64,000 bases of DNA from Cylindrodendrum hubeiense (taxonomy: Eukaryota > Ascomycota > Sordariomycetes > Hypocreales > Nectriaceae), in contig JAANBB010000047.1 of NCBI GenBank assembly GCA_014621425.1, positions 62,001 through 126,000 on the forward strand. Reading direction: 5' to 3'. A program made the translations under genes and the position numbers. Shown here piece after piece: positions 34,697 to 45,830 of this stretch (position 1 is the stretch's first letter; each line of letters begins with the position of its first letter). The notes beneath the pieces are model-generated. The model was not told where the DNA came from. It was given only the letters and a program-made list of their open reading frames with translations, and did no database searches.

Positions 34697-35226
34697 GTGA
34701 TAACCACATATCTGGATAGTAATTAGGACCAAGGTAGATAGATAGACTTATGTGGAATTATTTCAACGTGTATATCTGCTTTGTTGTTTGTACCCCTCAG
34801 TTGTTGTTTTCAGGTAGTGATGCATCCAAGTTGCATAAAAGGCGACCAACCAAAACAAAGGTGGCTGTTATGATAGGCAGCAGGCAGCTAGAAGAGTGAG
34901 GCTGCAGCAGTGGTATCAAGTAAACATCTGAAGTATCGAGGCTGCAGGGATGGGTAGCATTTGGCCAGATCCTATTTAAATAACGCATGATTCCTATTTA
35001 TTGATCAAAACATTCCTTCCATGGCAACTCAGACGTGGCTTTCACCCGCTTCATTCAGCAAACATATCTCCACGCCGGTATTAAATTATTCTTTGTATAT
35101 CATCCTACTGATTTCGCAACTGCTATTAACCCAGCATTCCATTCACTTGTCCTCGCTTCCGCACCCATAGCTACGCTGTTGCTCGACAAATGCCGAATCA
35201 TACACACTACACATCAACATTCAAAT
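34697..35226. other. intergenic / 5' leader of NYN gene
   Basis: The NYN frame stays open upstream to about 35035 but has no ATG there, so 35035-35226 is taken as leader. No other gene was seen. Confidence 0.45.
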
Positions 35227-36588
35227 ATGCCTGGCACTTCCACTATCACCCGCCCCGCTTCCGGGGACCAGCTGAAAGTCCACATTTACATTGACAACTC
35301 CAATCTGTGGCTCCAAGGCCAAAGGACGTATGCTAAGAAAATGAACTTGAGGGTTAATCTGGACCCGACATGGCGATGCAGCGTTGTTGACCTGAAAGAG
35401 ATCCTCACGGCACACTCTAGGTTACACGTTGATACGGACATCGACGAAATCGACGTCACAGTCAACTTGTATGGATCTACACCGCACCCGGTCGAGGCAG
35501 TTTGGAACGGTATTGAATCCCACAACATCAACGTGATCAACTCCCGACGAAGCTCGTGGACTGGGCGTGAAAAGGAAGTGGACGCCAAAATCATCACCGA
35601 CATTGTGGACCAAGCAGCAGAAGCCTATTATATGAATATTCGAAGCGAGTTCATACTCGTCTCAGGCGACAGAGATATGCATTTTCCAGTTGAAAAAGTC
35701 GCCACAAAATATCGGCTTCCAGTGCATGTGTGGTCATGGAACAACGGGCTCGCCAGTGTGTACATGGAACAGCACGATCCGCTTGTCCAAGTGTATTCTC
35801 TTGACAACTACCTCGAGCAAATAGGCTTCTGCGAGTCCAAGTTCCGCGTCGATCGGAACGTCATCAACCCCCGAAGCATCGTCGTTCTCGACCCGTTGCC
35901 AAAAGCCGATGTGGTCGAAAATTTCCTTTCTACTTGGAGAATCCCTACCTTTCGTTACGAATTTGCAGAAACGTGTACCAGTTCATTCAGTGGGGACCTT
36001 GCCATCATACCTGCATTAGCATGGAGAATGACAGACGACGAGCTGGATGATGTATTTCAGCTGGCCAAGACACACCTGGAGACTCATGGACTAAGCGTAG
36101 TCACTTACGCGGAGTATTTTCAACGCTATGTCAGGGATTCTAACGCTGAGCTGATGATCTCAAATCGATTCAGTGAGCTGTCACAAGAAGCATGCCAGGG
36201 AACAGACAGTAACAAAGAGGATGATAACGACAAGGATGATAGTGAAGACAGTTTCGTTGCGGTCGATCGCTATGCACGTCAAAAGAAGAGGCGTCTACAG
36301 AACGACGAGAGAAAGTCGCGCAGTCAATGTATTTGGGGGAAATATTGCAAGAAGGGCTGCGACTGCAAGTATGGTCACACCAAGAGCGAGGAGGACAGCT
36401 TCAAAGTGTTTGGCCCGTTGCCGATGAAGAAGTTCAAGTTCTGCCAGAAACCAGATTGTATTCGAGGAGCAGGTTGCACCTACGCCCACGACAAGGCAGA
36501 ATTGCTGTGTCCCACTTGTGGTGAGACGGGCGTAGGGCACGAGATGGATAATTGTCCACGGAGCCCTCGTAACAAACGCCGTTGGTAG
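35227..36588 (+). CDS. NYN-domain protein with CCCH and CCHC zinc motifs
   Basis: Single exon, 453 residues from the first ATG. Residues about 18-190 look like a NYN (PIN-like) ribonuclease domain: VHIYIDNSNLWLQG near 18-31, EVDAKIITDIV near 118-128 and LVSGDRDMHFPVEKV near 142-156 place the acidic residues expected for metal binding. A mid region (about 205-290) reads as a possible helical domain. After an acidic stretch and a basic patch (RQKKRRLQ) come zinc motifs: CIWGKYCKKGCDCKYGH, then CQKPDCIRGAGCTYAH, then a CCHC-like CPTCGETGVGHEMDNC. By family knowledge this is a nuclease fold with RNA-binding fingers, so an RNA-decay or RNA-silencing role is plausible. Function is inference; the domain combination is the visible fact. 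Confidence 0.87.
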   Translation: MPGTSTITRPASGDQLKVHIYIDNSNLWLQGQRTYAKKMNLRVNLDPTWRCSVVDLKEILTAHSRLHVDTDIDEIDVTVNLYGSTPHPVEAVWNGIESHNINVINSRRSSWTGREKEVDAKIITDIVDQAAEAYYMNIRSEFILVSGDRDMHFPVEKVATKYRLPVHVWSWNNGLASVYMEQHDPLVQVYSLDNYLEQIGFCESKFRVDRNVINPRSIVVLDPLPKADVVENFLSTWRIPTFRYEFAETCTSSFSGDLAIIPALAWRMTDDELDDVFQLAKTHLETHGLSVVTYAEYFQRYVRDSNAELMISNRFSELSQEACQGTDSNKEDDNDKDDSEDSFVAVDRYARQKKRRLQNDERKSRSQCIWGKYCKKGCDCKYGHTKSEEDSFKVFGPLPMKKFKFCQKPDCIRGAGCTYAHDKAELLCPTCGETGVGHEMDNCPRSPRNKRRW

Positions 36589-37618
36589 TCACACAACAAA
36601 ATACAATGCGTATAAAGAATAATACTGGTCAGAATGAACGCCTTGACCGAGTCTCAATTATATTGTGATGGCTTGACTGTCAGCTGGACACCCCCAACAA
36701 GGCCGTGGTCCATTTACATTGCTGTGATTGACAAAAGTCCATTGCACTTTCCCTATATCACACCTATTTCCACCTATCCAGCCAACTGCCGACAGCCTGA
36801 CAGCACTGTTAATAGTAAGAGCTTACGCAACAAGCTCGTATAAACTAGTCTCGACCGCCAGCACAACCGGGCCGAAGAAACGGGACTCTCCGTAGCCCAT
36901 GCAGGTAGTGGAAATTCTCCAATGACAGCCCGCTTGTCCTCAAACTTCCGGAAGAGCTAACTCAGCCTGGCCAGCAGGAGACATAAGACGTCATCAAAAC
37001 TAGCACTTTGCGGTAAATCTTGCTCGCCGATGGGCTTCTTGTCTTACCACTCCGACGCTGACTCCTTACCAGGCAATGTACAACGCATTCAATTTGGTCC
37101 TCGAAGATACCTGCAAGTCCACGCGGCCTAGAATAAGCCACCACCAGCTAAAGGGAAAAAAGTCCTCGTCCCGATGAACCCGTGATGCCTCTGGTGGCAG
37201 TGTCTGAGCGCCACCAAGCCCGGGTTTGGGCTGGGTTACGTCTGTCTCCTTCAGCTGGGCTAAAGTTACGAACCTTATGGGTAAGTTTAGCTGCACATCG
37301 GTTGTCTGTGCATCTGCTCGGCATGTAGTAGTGTGACACCCCTAGACCGTGATTGGTCGCCCTATCACGGTCTAGTATTCCCCGCAACTTGAAATCCCAA
37401 AGACTTGAGGCCCAGCTACGGCAGTTAGGGCGGAGCAGCCTTGTGGGCTGTGTCAATAGCTTGTGCCTTCTCCGTTTGGATGTTGGTTGTGGCTATTTTT
37501 GTAAACTCGCGATATTCCGGCTACATCGTGGTCGAAGAACGCCTTGGCTCAGACGCCACACCACGGGCTGAGCATCACCCTACTTGCAATAATTCTCAGT
37601 TCGGCTTTCAATTTTGAA
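36589..37618. other. intergenic, 1 kb
   Basis: No gene is supported. The region leads into the core promoter of the secreted-protein gene. Confidence 0.5.
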
Positions 37619-37627
37619 TATATAAAG
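37619..37627 (+). promoter_or_regulatory. TATA box of secreted But2-like gene
   Basis: TATATAAAG lies 140 bp before the ATG at 37767 and is followed by a CA/CT-rich leader, a typical layout for a strongly expressed fungal gene. Confidence 0.55.
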
Positions 37628-37766
37628 AGGCTCAAGTCCGATAAAATGGATCTTTTCCTCTTCGCAACTCACCCACAATCATCAGAGCTCAACCCAACAT
37701 ATACAACACCGAAGCACCTTCTCGCCTCACATACAACCTCTTATTCAATCAATTCCCATCTTCAAA

Positions 37767-38324
37767 ATGCTCGTCCAGACCCTCATCGCGACGGCTTTTG
37801 CCTCTGCTTCTGTTCTCGCAGCCCCTCTTGAGGCTCGGGATGACCCCTTCTTTTCCCCTTCCGACATCTGGACGTACTCTGTCAGCACTGGTGCCATCTC
37901 TGAGACCACATATGGGGAGGTGTCGAAATCCGACACCAATGGCGGCAACGACATCACTACCCTCTTGACATTCACCTATCCCTCGGAAGCTGAGGGGAAG
38001 CAGTGTCAGTTTGCCTTCTACCTCGACAGCACAGCTACCATCGATGGTAGCAAGAAGCTCGACCTCTTCACTAGCAACAGTCCGGCTCCCGGGCCCACTA
38101 CCGGCTGGGGCCCCGGGAACCAGCGCAATATCAACCTGGCTCGCATCTCGGTTACGGCTCCGGGCTTCGCTACATGGGATGCCCGCTACAGCGAGTATCT
38201 GACCCAAAAGACGCCCTGCAAGGCCGCCGGTACCGTCGAGGGCTTTGAGCTGGTTGGTGTCTACGACAACGACTATGTTTCATGGAACCCCGACTTTGCT
38301 GGCCTCCGCATTATCTACACTTAA
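37767..38324 (+). CDS. secreted But2-like protein
   Basis: Single exon, 185 residues. A classical signal peptide (MLVQTLIATAFASASVLAAP) is followed by a short pro-like EARDD. The body matches the fungal Ubiquitin 3 binding protein But2 C-terminal-like domain: GEVSKSDTNGG, ITTLLTFTYPSEAEGKQCQF, FYLDSTATIDGSKKLDLF, PGNQRNINLARISV, TPCKAAGTVEGFELVGVYD and SWNPDFAGLRI. Two or three cysteines could form disulfides. Members are small extracellular or wall-associated proteins of unknown role in filamentous fungi, sometimes considered effector-like. The ATG is fixed by the signal peptide and the promoter spacing. Confidence 0.9.
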   Translation: MLVQTLIATAFASASVLAAPLEARDDPFFSPSDIWTYSVSTGAISETTYGEVSKSDTNGGNDITTLLTFTYPSEAEGKQCQFAFYLDSTATIDGSKKLDLFTSNSPAPGPTTGWGPGNQRNINLARISVTAPGFATWDARYSEYLTQKTPCKAAGTVEGFELVGVYDNDYVSWNPDFAGLRIIYT

Positions 38325-38691
38325 GCCTTTCTTTACTTGGCGATAGTTCGAGGAAACTCTGCTTTATTTTCACTCATTCACTTCATTTGGGTTTATTTTA
38401 CTCTACTAAGAGCAACAATCGGAGGGGGGCGTCAGGACTTTTCAGCGGATTTTTACTACTACGGTCCTTTAATTAGCGGGTGCATTTCACACAGTTTGTA
38501 TCCTACATGCATGCAATCTTAGGCACATACAATAGATTACAGTGCTTCTTCATAAAATATTCTTCCCAAACTGTGAATCATTGGCACTCTCAGTGAGCCT
38601 GGTAGTCATCTTAGTAATCTTCTACTCCGTGGACTGGACAAATTGATAGTTATACGGCAAATCAACCCGAGGACCGACTGGGATAACGACG

Positions 38692-38883
38692 ATGAGATTC
38701 TACCTATTTTTGCTACATACTATCTTACCAGTCTCATGTTTTGTAATGCAATCCATTTCCACAAAGAGGACCGAAATTCCTGTTCCCGAGACTGGAGATG
38801 ACTCAGTCCCGGATCCCGGTACACCTATCCATAAATTGATATCGACATGCAGATCAAAGGGAGAATTAGAGCCATGTTTTTGA
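38692..38883 (+). CDS. possible small secreted peptide
   Basis: A 63-residue frame starts with a plausible signal peptide (MRFYLFLLHTILPVSCF), has a Lys-Arg pair after it and two C-terminal cysteines. There is no family match and no repeat of a mature peptide. It may be a chance frame or a relic; transcript evidence would decide. Confidence 0.25.
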   Translation: MRFYLFLLHTILPVSCFVMQSISTKRTEIPVPETGDDSVPDPGTPIHKLISTCRSKGELEPCF

Positions 38884-40445
38884 TCGTGATCAGGTGCAGA
38901 TCGTGCCCCGCTGATTTGGCGCGCAGGGCGGCCTGTAGCACGCTAGGGTTCTAGTGACGTGCCAAGTATAGACAAACATCTTCGGGGGACGGGGAAGGAT
39001 TTAGTGGGGGGTGGGAAGGAAATAGGGGTCTGGAAAAGCAAAAATGCGATTGGGGGGAATAGATGCCCGTGTCTGGAATTTGTGTTGAAACCTGAGATCG
39101 ACAAGCGTGTGGTAATTTACACATGGCCGATGGGCTCATTCCTCGCAAGAGACACTCGAGGTATTGGATTGGGCATGGGGGTAAATAGGCATAATTAAGG
39201 CGCGGCGAGGGTGCGGAGAAAGCTACGTCGTCGCTCAGCTTCTCCAAAAATACGTCCTCACTAGCCTCATCCTCAATCGTGTCCGGGTCTATCTGTTCTG
39301 CACCACTTTAATTCCCCGGTCGTCGCTGCCTGCAATAGGAGAAAGCGGGAGCAGAAAACGGACATCAATCATAGCTGTGGACCATGTAGCCATTGGTCAT
39401 TGGCCATTGGTTCATCTCCTGCTCAATTTAGCTTCTCAATAGTGAATAGTCCCAGGATTAGGGGCCATTATTCTCTCCACCCCAATCTGCTCTTGGCAAT
39501 TGAAGCCAGGCGGGTCCTGGAGTCAGTCCCTGGAGTCAGTCCCTGGGGGTTCGCTAACGGACCAGACCCAGTTTGACCAAATATTTCCACCACATATCTC
39601 GGAGCTTGGTGGGAGTTTTCGTCATCTCATTTTCCAGGCCCGGGATCTCCTGGCACGCGCATTGTCGGGAATCAATATTGGCCACCTTCCCACTCTTCCG
39701 CCCGTTCCGTCCTTTGCGTCTCATCCATAGCCTGCACCTGTGCCTTCCCTACCAAGGCTGAAGCTCCCTGCACTCCCTGCATTGTCCCCGTGCGGTCCTT
39801 CCCAATCGTGCCACACGCGCCTGCTCTTGAGGCTCTCCTTTTTGCCTCGTTTGCTCCGGTGTTTGCTTAGTTTTGACCCTGAGGCCCACCGGACTGAGGC
39901 CAACCCCTGTGCTGGCCCCACGTCCGCCTTCCCGTCCGGGTCCATCGCCGCTCTCCCCCAATCGTAGTGGTGTCCGCTGTGGTGTCCGTTGTGGCAGGCA
40001 CAGGCGTTACCATTCCGCGTATCCCGAACCCTTGGGCCACTTGCTCTTTCCCCTCCCACTTGCCGCCTCTACCAACCTGACCTCACTTCCATCTCGCCTC
40101 AGCATCAATTCTTTTTCGCCATTTTGCATTTTGCATCTACGCTCGCCGAGGACGACAGCATTATTATCACCTCCTGTATACGGATTTAAACGAAACATAT
40201 ATGGCTCGACGGCAAACATCTTGACCTGATCCACATCGTTCGCTTTGTGCGCCTCACTTTGCCTTGGAATCGACCCTACCGACCCCGATCGCGACACATC
40301 TTGCTTTTTGCCGACCTCGATTCCCTCCGCTCGGCTATGCGATACCCATAGTCCTGCTTCGACCGAGAATATCGACACCGTCCGCGACGACAGCCGCCGC
40401 CTACGAGACCAATACAAAGCCGCATTCGCCGGCTCGCGTGCCTTC
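38884..40445. other. intergenic and long leader of glycosyltransferase gene
   Basis: It includes a twofold direct repeat of CTGGAGTCAGTCC at about 39517-39542 and a C/T-rich stretch 39650-40230. The glycosyltransferase frame is open from about 40245 but the first ATG in it is at 40446. Confidence 0.5.
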
Positions 40446-42032
40446 ATGCCACAGGGGCTGCTAAGCGGCGGAGAAAAGCCCGACCGCCTCTCGCCATGGA
40501 GGAGTCGGCCTTCCCGCCATCCTATTAGGTCGGGGATGCCATTCTGTTTGCCTTCGCGCCGGAGACCTGTCCTCGTCGCCATCGTCATCGTCACCATCAT
40601 TTTCTTCCTGAGGTCCGACAGCCTCCCCTTTGGCTTCGGGGCCGACAGACCCGACCGCCCGAAGCTTGAATATGCGCCCGCCTGCGCCCAGGCGATAGAC
40701 CACCTGCGCAACCGCTCGTACGAGTTGACAAGAGAGGTCATTTACCAGAAGCGATGTATCCGCCCCGTCATCGACCGTGACGTCGATCGAGCGGCTCTGA
40801 CCGACATCGCCCAGCCGCTGGTGGGCGAGGGACAACTCCTCCAGCTCGATAAAACATGTGCAGGGTGGGAAGAACCGAGCTGCGACCCGATTCAGCTCAA
40901 GGTGCCGCCTGCGTATCCTATCCTGGATTACTCGCACATGATCTTTGGTGTCGCTACTAGCCTCGAGCGCCTGACCGAGTCTATGTTCCAATTCGAGAGC
41001 TGGATGGCCTACTCGGGTGCCAGCTTGATAGCAGTCATAACTGATGCCAAGCCGAAACCCAGTGTCAAGGAGGATGCCAAATTTGAAGAAGTGGCACGCA
41101 AGTTCCGCCAACACGGAATTGAGGTCACCCTGACCAGACCCTGGAACACCACTGTCACCCAAAACGAACAGCACTTCACTATAGTCCGTGACCTCCTCCG
41201 GCACGCAACCCCCGACACGAAATGGGCCGCTATTGTTGACGACGACACTTTCTTTCCATCGCTCTACCCCTTGGGACTGATTCTGGACAAGCACGACCAT
41301 ACAGTCCCGGCGTACTTGGGCGGCCTCTCCGATAACTATGACGCAGTCAAGCATCACGGCTTCATGGCTTTTGGCGGTGCCGGCGTCTTCTTGAGTCTTG
41401 GCCTTCTACAGCAGCTAGATCCTCATATTGAGGCGTGTCTGGACGAGGAGCATGTACCTCAAGGAGATGGTCTTCTCAAAGCTTGCATCTACGGCAAGAC
41501 AAAAGCGGAGCTTACCGTCATCGAAGGGCTTCACCAGTTGGACATGGGTCCTGATCTGGCTGGTCTTTATGAGTCCGGAACGCTTCCAATAAGTCTCCAT
41601 CACTGGAAATCTTGGCACCAAGCGCCAGTCGATGAGATGGTCAAGATTTCCGAGTTTTGTGGGAGCTGCTTCCTGCAACGATTCAAATTCGGAACCGACA
41701 CAATCCTCTCTAATGGATTCAGCATAGCCACGTATCCAGGGGGGACTGCTAGTGTCAATTTGACCCAAATGGAGGGCACATTTGATGGATACCCAGGGTT
41801 TGAGTGGAGTCTGGGGCCAATGCGGGTGCCATTGGACCGTTTCCACAAGAAGAGCTACCGGCTCATCGAGTCGGAGAAGGTGGGGAGGAATCTACGGCAG
41901 ATATTTGTCCACCGGGTGGAGGATGATCTGCCCAGCCGACACGAAATCGAGGCGGCGAAAGGGGCCAAGATCCCGCACCCAAAGATATCAACCATGAGAG
42001 ACGAGGTTGTGGAGCTTTGGTGGGAGTGGTGA
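40446..42032 (+). CDS. Golgi-type glycosyltransferase (GT31 / Fringe-like)
   Basis: Single exon, 528 residues from the first in-frame ATG (a second Met at 40536 is possible). Type II topology: a short basic cytosolic tail, one membrane span near residues 40-55 (RPVLVAIVIVTIIFFL), then a lumenal catalytic domain. Seen: FGVATSLERL at the start of the domain, KWAAIVDDDTFFPSLYPL with the metal-binding acidic triad near residue 264, LGGLSDNYDAV, GFMAFGGAGVFLSLGLL and a downstream LHHWKSWH. These are the Fringe-like/GT31 blocks. It would transfer a sugar from a nucleotide donor to a glycan or glycoprotein in the Golgi; donor and acceptor are unknown. A 298-residue antisense frame over it is a shadow. 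Confidence 0.87.
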   Translation: MPQGLLSGGEKPDRLSPWRSRPSRHPIRSGMPFCLPSRRRPVLVAIVIVTIIFFLRSDSLPFGFGADRPDRPKLEYAPACAQAIDHLRNRSYELTREVIYQKRCIRPVIDRDVDRAALTDIAQPLVGEGQLLQLDKTCAGWEEPSCDPIQLKVPPAYPILDYSHMIFGVATSLERLTESMFQFESWMAYSGASLIAVITDAKPKPSVKEDAKFEEVARKFRQHGIEVTLTRPWNTTVTQNEQHFTIVRDLLRHATPDTKWAAIVDDDTFFPSLYPLGLILDKHDHTVPAYLGGLSDNYDAVKHHGFMAFGGAGVFLSLGLLQQLDPHIEACLDEEHVPQGDGLLKACIYGKTKAELTVIEGLHQLDMGPDLAGLYESGTLPISLHHWKSWHQAPVDEMVKISEFCGSCFLQRFKFGTDTILSNGFSIATYPGGTASVNLTQMEGTFDGYPGFEWSLGPMRVPLDRFHKKSYRLIESEKVGRNLRQIFVHRVEDDLPSRHEIEAAKGAKIPHPKISTMRDEVVELWWEW

Positions 42033-42485
42033 GCGAGTGGGCATCTCGCATTTCGCGCCTCGCATCTGGACGGGGGAGTGTACGTACAATACATACGACA
42101 GATGATACCTGCCATGTGGGACTGGGCTAGATGTACCGTCTGCAACGGCTAGATAATGCTAATTAATGACTTCTTTTCCCTATCTAAGCAAGCTAGGCCA
42201 AAACGTACCGGCCTGACCACTTGACCTCGCCCACGCCCGAAGATCGGATATGCATGGCTTATCGTGTCGGTGGCGCCCTACGCGACATCGGGGAGGGGTC
42301 GATTGCCGCCACGGGGCCACCATGAACAGTCATCCAGACGCATTTGGAAATAGATATATTGGGCACTAGTGCTCGAGTAGAGTACGCCTTTTGAACGATC
42401 GACACTGGATGCTCATTTTCTCTCTCTCCTTGTTACTGAGGCTTTGAACCATTTCCAAATATCCTTCGACAATTTATCATCAAAA
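42033..42485. other. promoter region of DUF3445 gene
   Basis: No gene was seen in this 450 bp. Confidence 0.5.
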
Positions 42486-43801
42486 ATGCAGTCTTTTATC
42501 AAGCTCACTACTCTTCCGGCCATCATCCTTCTGGCTGTCTGGGCCATCACCAGCATCGTCAGTATCGTCCAAACAGCATATTAGACTTCAGACCAACTCA
42601 CAGCAACATCAGGCCAAAAGATGGACGCAATCGCGGAAACAACAGCTGCAACCTGGAGAGGCCGCAAAATTTCCAGAGAAACCTTTGCCTATCGAGCCAC
42701 TTGATCATTTCGAGTGGAAGACTGCCCCACGGCGACAGCTGCGACCGTTTAAGCCCACTTATCACATCACCATGGGTGAGTCGCCGACCATCCTGAGATC
42801 GCGGCGATACCATGACTGACCATCCGCCTGTAGCCATCCAGGCCAATACCCCATCAGAACTAATCACCATTGATGAAGAGTATCTCGACCGTGTTAATAT
42901 TCGACGTGAAATCATCGCCAACAACGGCAACACAGTACACGGATGCGTGCCCGGCGGCGAAGGCCCTGTGAGAGAGCTCTACACTTATCTCCTCACGGAG
43001 TATCTTCCTACCCGCTTCCCAACCCTCTTCAAACTCTCCGACGACGGTTCATCCTTCACAAATGTCGTTACGGGTAAGACGTTCCCGACGGTTCCATCTA
43101 GCAACATGGACGACGCCCTGCGCGTCATTGGCGAGACGATCGAAGAGGACGTATTCCTGCTGCAGCCGTCACCGGAGGGCCATCGCTCTGTCGCTTTTAT
43201 GTGTTGCTTCCCCTCTGGCTTCGATCCGTCGTCCAAGTTAGGCAAGACCTTGGTTGAGATTCACTCTCCGGTGCCGTCTTATGAGAAGATCGGGGCGAGC
43301 ATGGAGCGATTCTTCGGCAAGCTCGAGGTGGGAAAGAGCGTGAAGCGCACGAACGTGGGTTACTCACATCCTATTAACAAGTACGGCGATGCTGACTATC
43401 TTGGGTGGGTAGTGGTCGGTGCAGACTCACACTGAGCTCTTCGACTGCAGCGCGAACCACATCACCGGTGACGCCCATTACGAGGCCGATGAAGACGTCG
43501 ATATTACAAAGGTATGTCATCCCCTCGTCAAAAATTCTTCTCAACTGTTAGACTGACTCGAATTTCCTAGACCTTCTTACGCATCGAGCTCCAAACACTC
43601 ACCCGCCTCCCCAAGACTGGGGCCATCCTCTTCTCTTTCAAGACATACCTCTACCCCGTTAAGCAGATCAAAGACGAGGGACTAGGCCCCGCGTTTGCGG
43701 ACGCAGTGGAGGGTCTGAAAAAGGGCAACGCGCCAGGTATGTGGACGTACAAGAGCGCTGTGCGGTGGGGTAAGGGTGTCTGCGAATATCTACGGTCTTG
43801 A
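42486..43801 (+). CDS. DUF3445 protein, heme-dependent oxidative N-demethylase-like, membrane-anchored
   Basis: Five exons: 42486-42557, 42604-42775, 42834-43404, 43451-43511 and 43571-43801, in phase, 368 residues. The first exon codes an N-terminal hydrophobic anchor (LPAIILLAVWAITSI). The body follows the DUF3445 order: ITIDEEYLDRVNIRREII, LLTEYLPTRFPTLF, ETIEEDVFLLQ, VAFMCCFPSGFD, KTLVEIHSPVPSYEKI, MERFFGKLEV, then LRIELQTLTRLPKTGAILFSFKTYLYPV. Bacterial relatives include the alpha subunit of heme-dependent oxidative N-demethylase acting on dimethylamine-like substrates; in fungi the role is not established. The ER or membrane location is inferred from the anchor. Confidence 0.85.
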
Positions 43802-45830
43802 TGTGTCTCCTGGATGGCAGCGGATTGGACGGCATGTCGGTGGAGAAGCCGTCACTTCTCTAGACTTTTACGTACATATAGAGAGAGATTCAGCCAGTTG
43901 TTGTGCATTGATGAATGAATTACGAGAGAGTTTGAAGAAAATGGGTTCACCCCGCAAACGGATCTGGTCGCCCCCGCGTAGTTCAATCCCAACGAATATC
44001 ATCAAACCACGACTCCACCCCCTGACTATCCTATCTTGAGGAAGTTGAGGCTTTCAGATGATACGGAACCACTTGCACAATAGCCGACCAGGCCGGTATC
44101 ACGACCGACACCGGCCGGTGGGCATATTTGCCATCTGCTTAAGCGACTTTAAGCCACGGAGAGCAATGATAAGAATTCCAGATGGAAGGTGGAATGAGAC
44201 CAAAGTTGCAGCTGACCATCGACCATTCTACCCCGCATGATTTGCTGCCAGCCAGTAACTAGTGGGCTTGTCGGCGTTCGAGTCCCAGTGGCGTAGTGCG
44301 GCGGCTCTGGGCATGGTTCTCAATCAACCTTCCGCATTAGGAAAGTGAAGCTTAGAATGCTGTGGCGCGCCGGGACTCGAGACATGCGTCGTGTACTGAG
44401 CAGCGGCGAGTGGCTTTCACGGACCAGGGCGACAATGGAGATGAAACTGGGCATCTGTTGATAATGCCGGTTTGAGTTGTGATCTTGATGAGCTGTGCTT
44501 TGTGGTGGCGATGATAGTGAGATGCATGTGCTAAAGAGACACCCGTTCATGTAGCACGAGGGATCGCCAAGAGGGGGGTTCTCAGCCAATAATTTTATGA
44601 TAAAGTCACGACCTCTTGGTGCTGCATTTTATTTATTTTCTCACGTAAGTGAGGTGCAGAGGTATTAGTCAGTAGGGTGCCTAGCCCAACTCCCCTTGAA
44701 GTGCTAAAATTGCAGTGAAGCATCGAGGCGGAGGCCACCCCCCCTCGAAGTGCTGGAATTGCGGCACAAGTCTGCTATTGATCAAAATGAGGCTGTATCT
44801 AAAGTGGAATGACCCAGTTTCTCTCCAAATGCTAAAATTGCAGTGCATGACGGCTCTCCCGGCCTTGCAATCTCGCTCGTTTCCAAACCGTGCTAATTTG
44901 GCTTGATCCAGCACATCCCCCACCAGGAGGTCGGTATCGCTCTGTTGAACAACATCATCCTCGTTAAAAACAACCCCTTCTATCGACGCGGATACCTCGG
45001 TCGTCTGCGTAGCTCAGCGCCCGACGATTGCCCTGATTGAAGTTTGTTTGTAGGCAACCGCGCGGGCTGCATCCTTGCGCAAGTCTCGACGTCTCAACGT
45101 CTTACAGCGGCATGCAAGTGCTGAGATCTACCACTTCTCAGTAGCCTCTCTATCGGAGGATCGCAATATCTTCTTGAGGGAAGCATAGTGACACCTGCGT
45201 TGGCCATGACCAACACCTGCGGCTTAAGAATCGGTAGAGTGGATCCTGTCCCAAAGGAGTTTTCGGAGTCGGCTTCGGGAATGTCCAAATCGAGACGGTG
45301 ACGATGACTTGATTGGCCTAACCGGGGTGATTCTGGATCGTGCTGACATTCAAACGACTCGAAGAGGGACGAGAACCTTGAACATAAATTGTGTGAAGGG
45401 GATAGCGGTACCTTCTGTGCCCGTGTCCGTCGAAAGGAACGACATGTATGTTTTTGAGTCTACCTGCCATCGCCATTGCATTTCCTTCAGAGCAGCCCCT
45501 CAGAGCTTCGATGAGGGGCGGCTTTTTCAACACCTGGCATCACACAGTTACAAAAATAGTCTAAGATGGCTTTTCAGCCCTTGAGTGCTTATGACTTTTC
45601 TTTCATCATGTCGCAGGACCAGGTACCTGGGTGTTCTGTGGTCTGACTCAACCAACTTTATGACGTCGATATATCTCAGCACACGCTACGCTGCACGGCT
45701 GACAAATTTGTCCCGACCCACCAAGCTAACTCACTCCCGCTTTCAACATCTCATCAGCCCAGACAGGCAAAGCCCATGAACACGAAGGCTCATCACCACA
45801 TTGTATCGTGCAATTAACTATCCTTCAGCC
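43802..45830. other. intergenic, 2 kb
   Basis: No gene is supported. It contains the triple repeat at 44697-44845. A GTTCGAGTCCC string near 44275 mimics a tRNA B box but no cloverleaf forms. Confidence 0.5.
44697..44845 (+). repeat. three spaced copies of a 20-nt motif
   Basis: Copies of GAAGTGCTAAAATTGCAGTG-like sequence occur at about 44698-44717, 44746-44765 and 44826-44845; the middle copy has GG for AA and GCGGCA at its end. The copies are in the same orientation with unequal spacing (48 and 80 nt), 1 kb upstream of the regulator at 45831. Confidence 0.65.

Noticed and set aside
40461..41357. 298-residue antisense frame over the glycosyltransferase
   Set aside because: The opposite strand carries clear GT31-like motifs; the long antisense frame is a by-product of codon bias.
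44262..44300. GTTCGAGTCCC string resembling a tRNA B box
   Set aside because: No T stem pairs around it, and no acceptor or anticodon stem can be built upstream.
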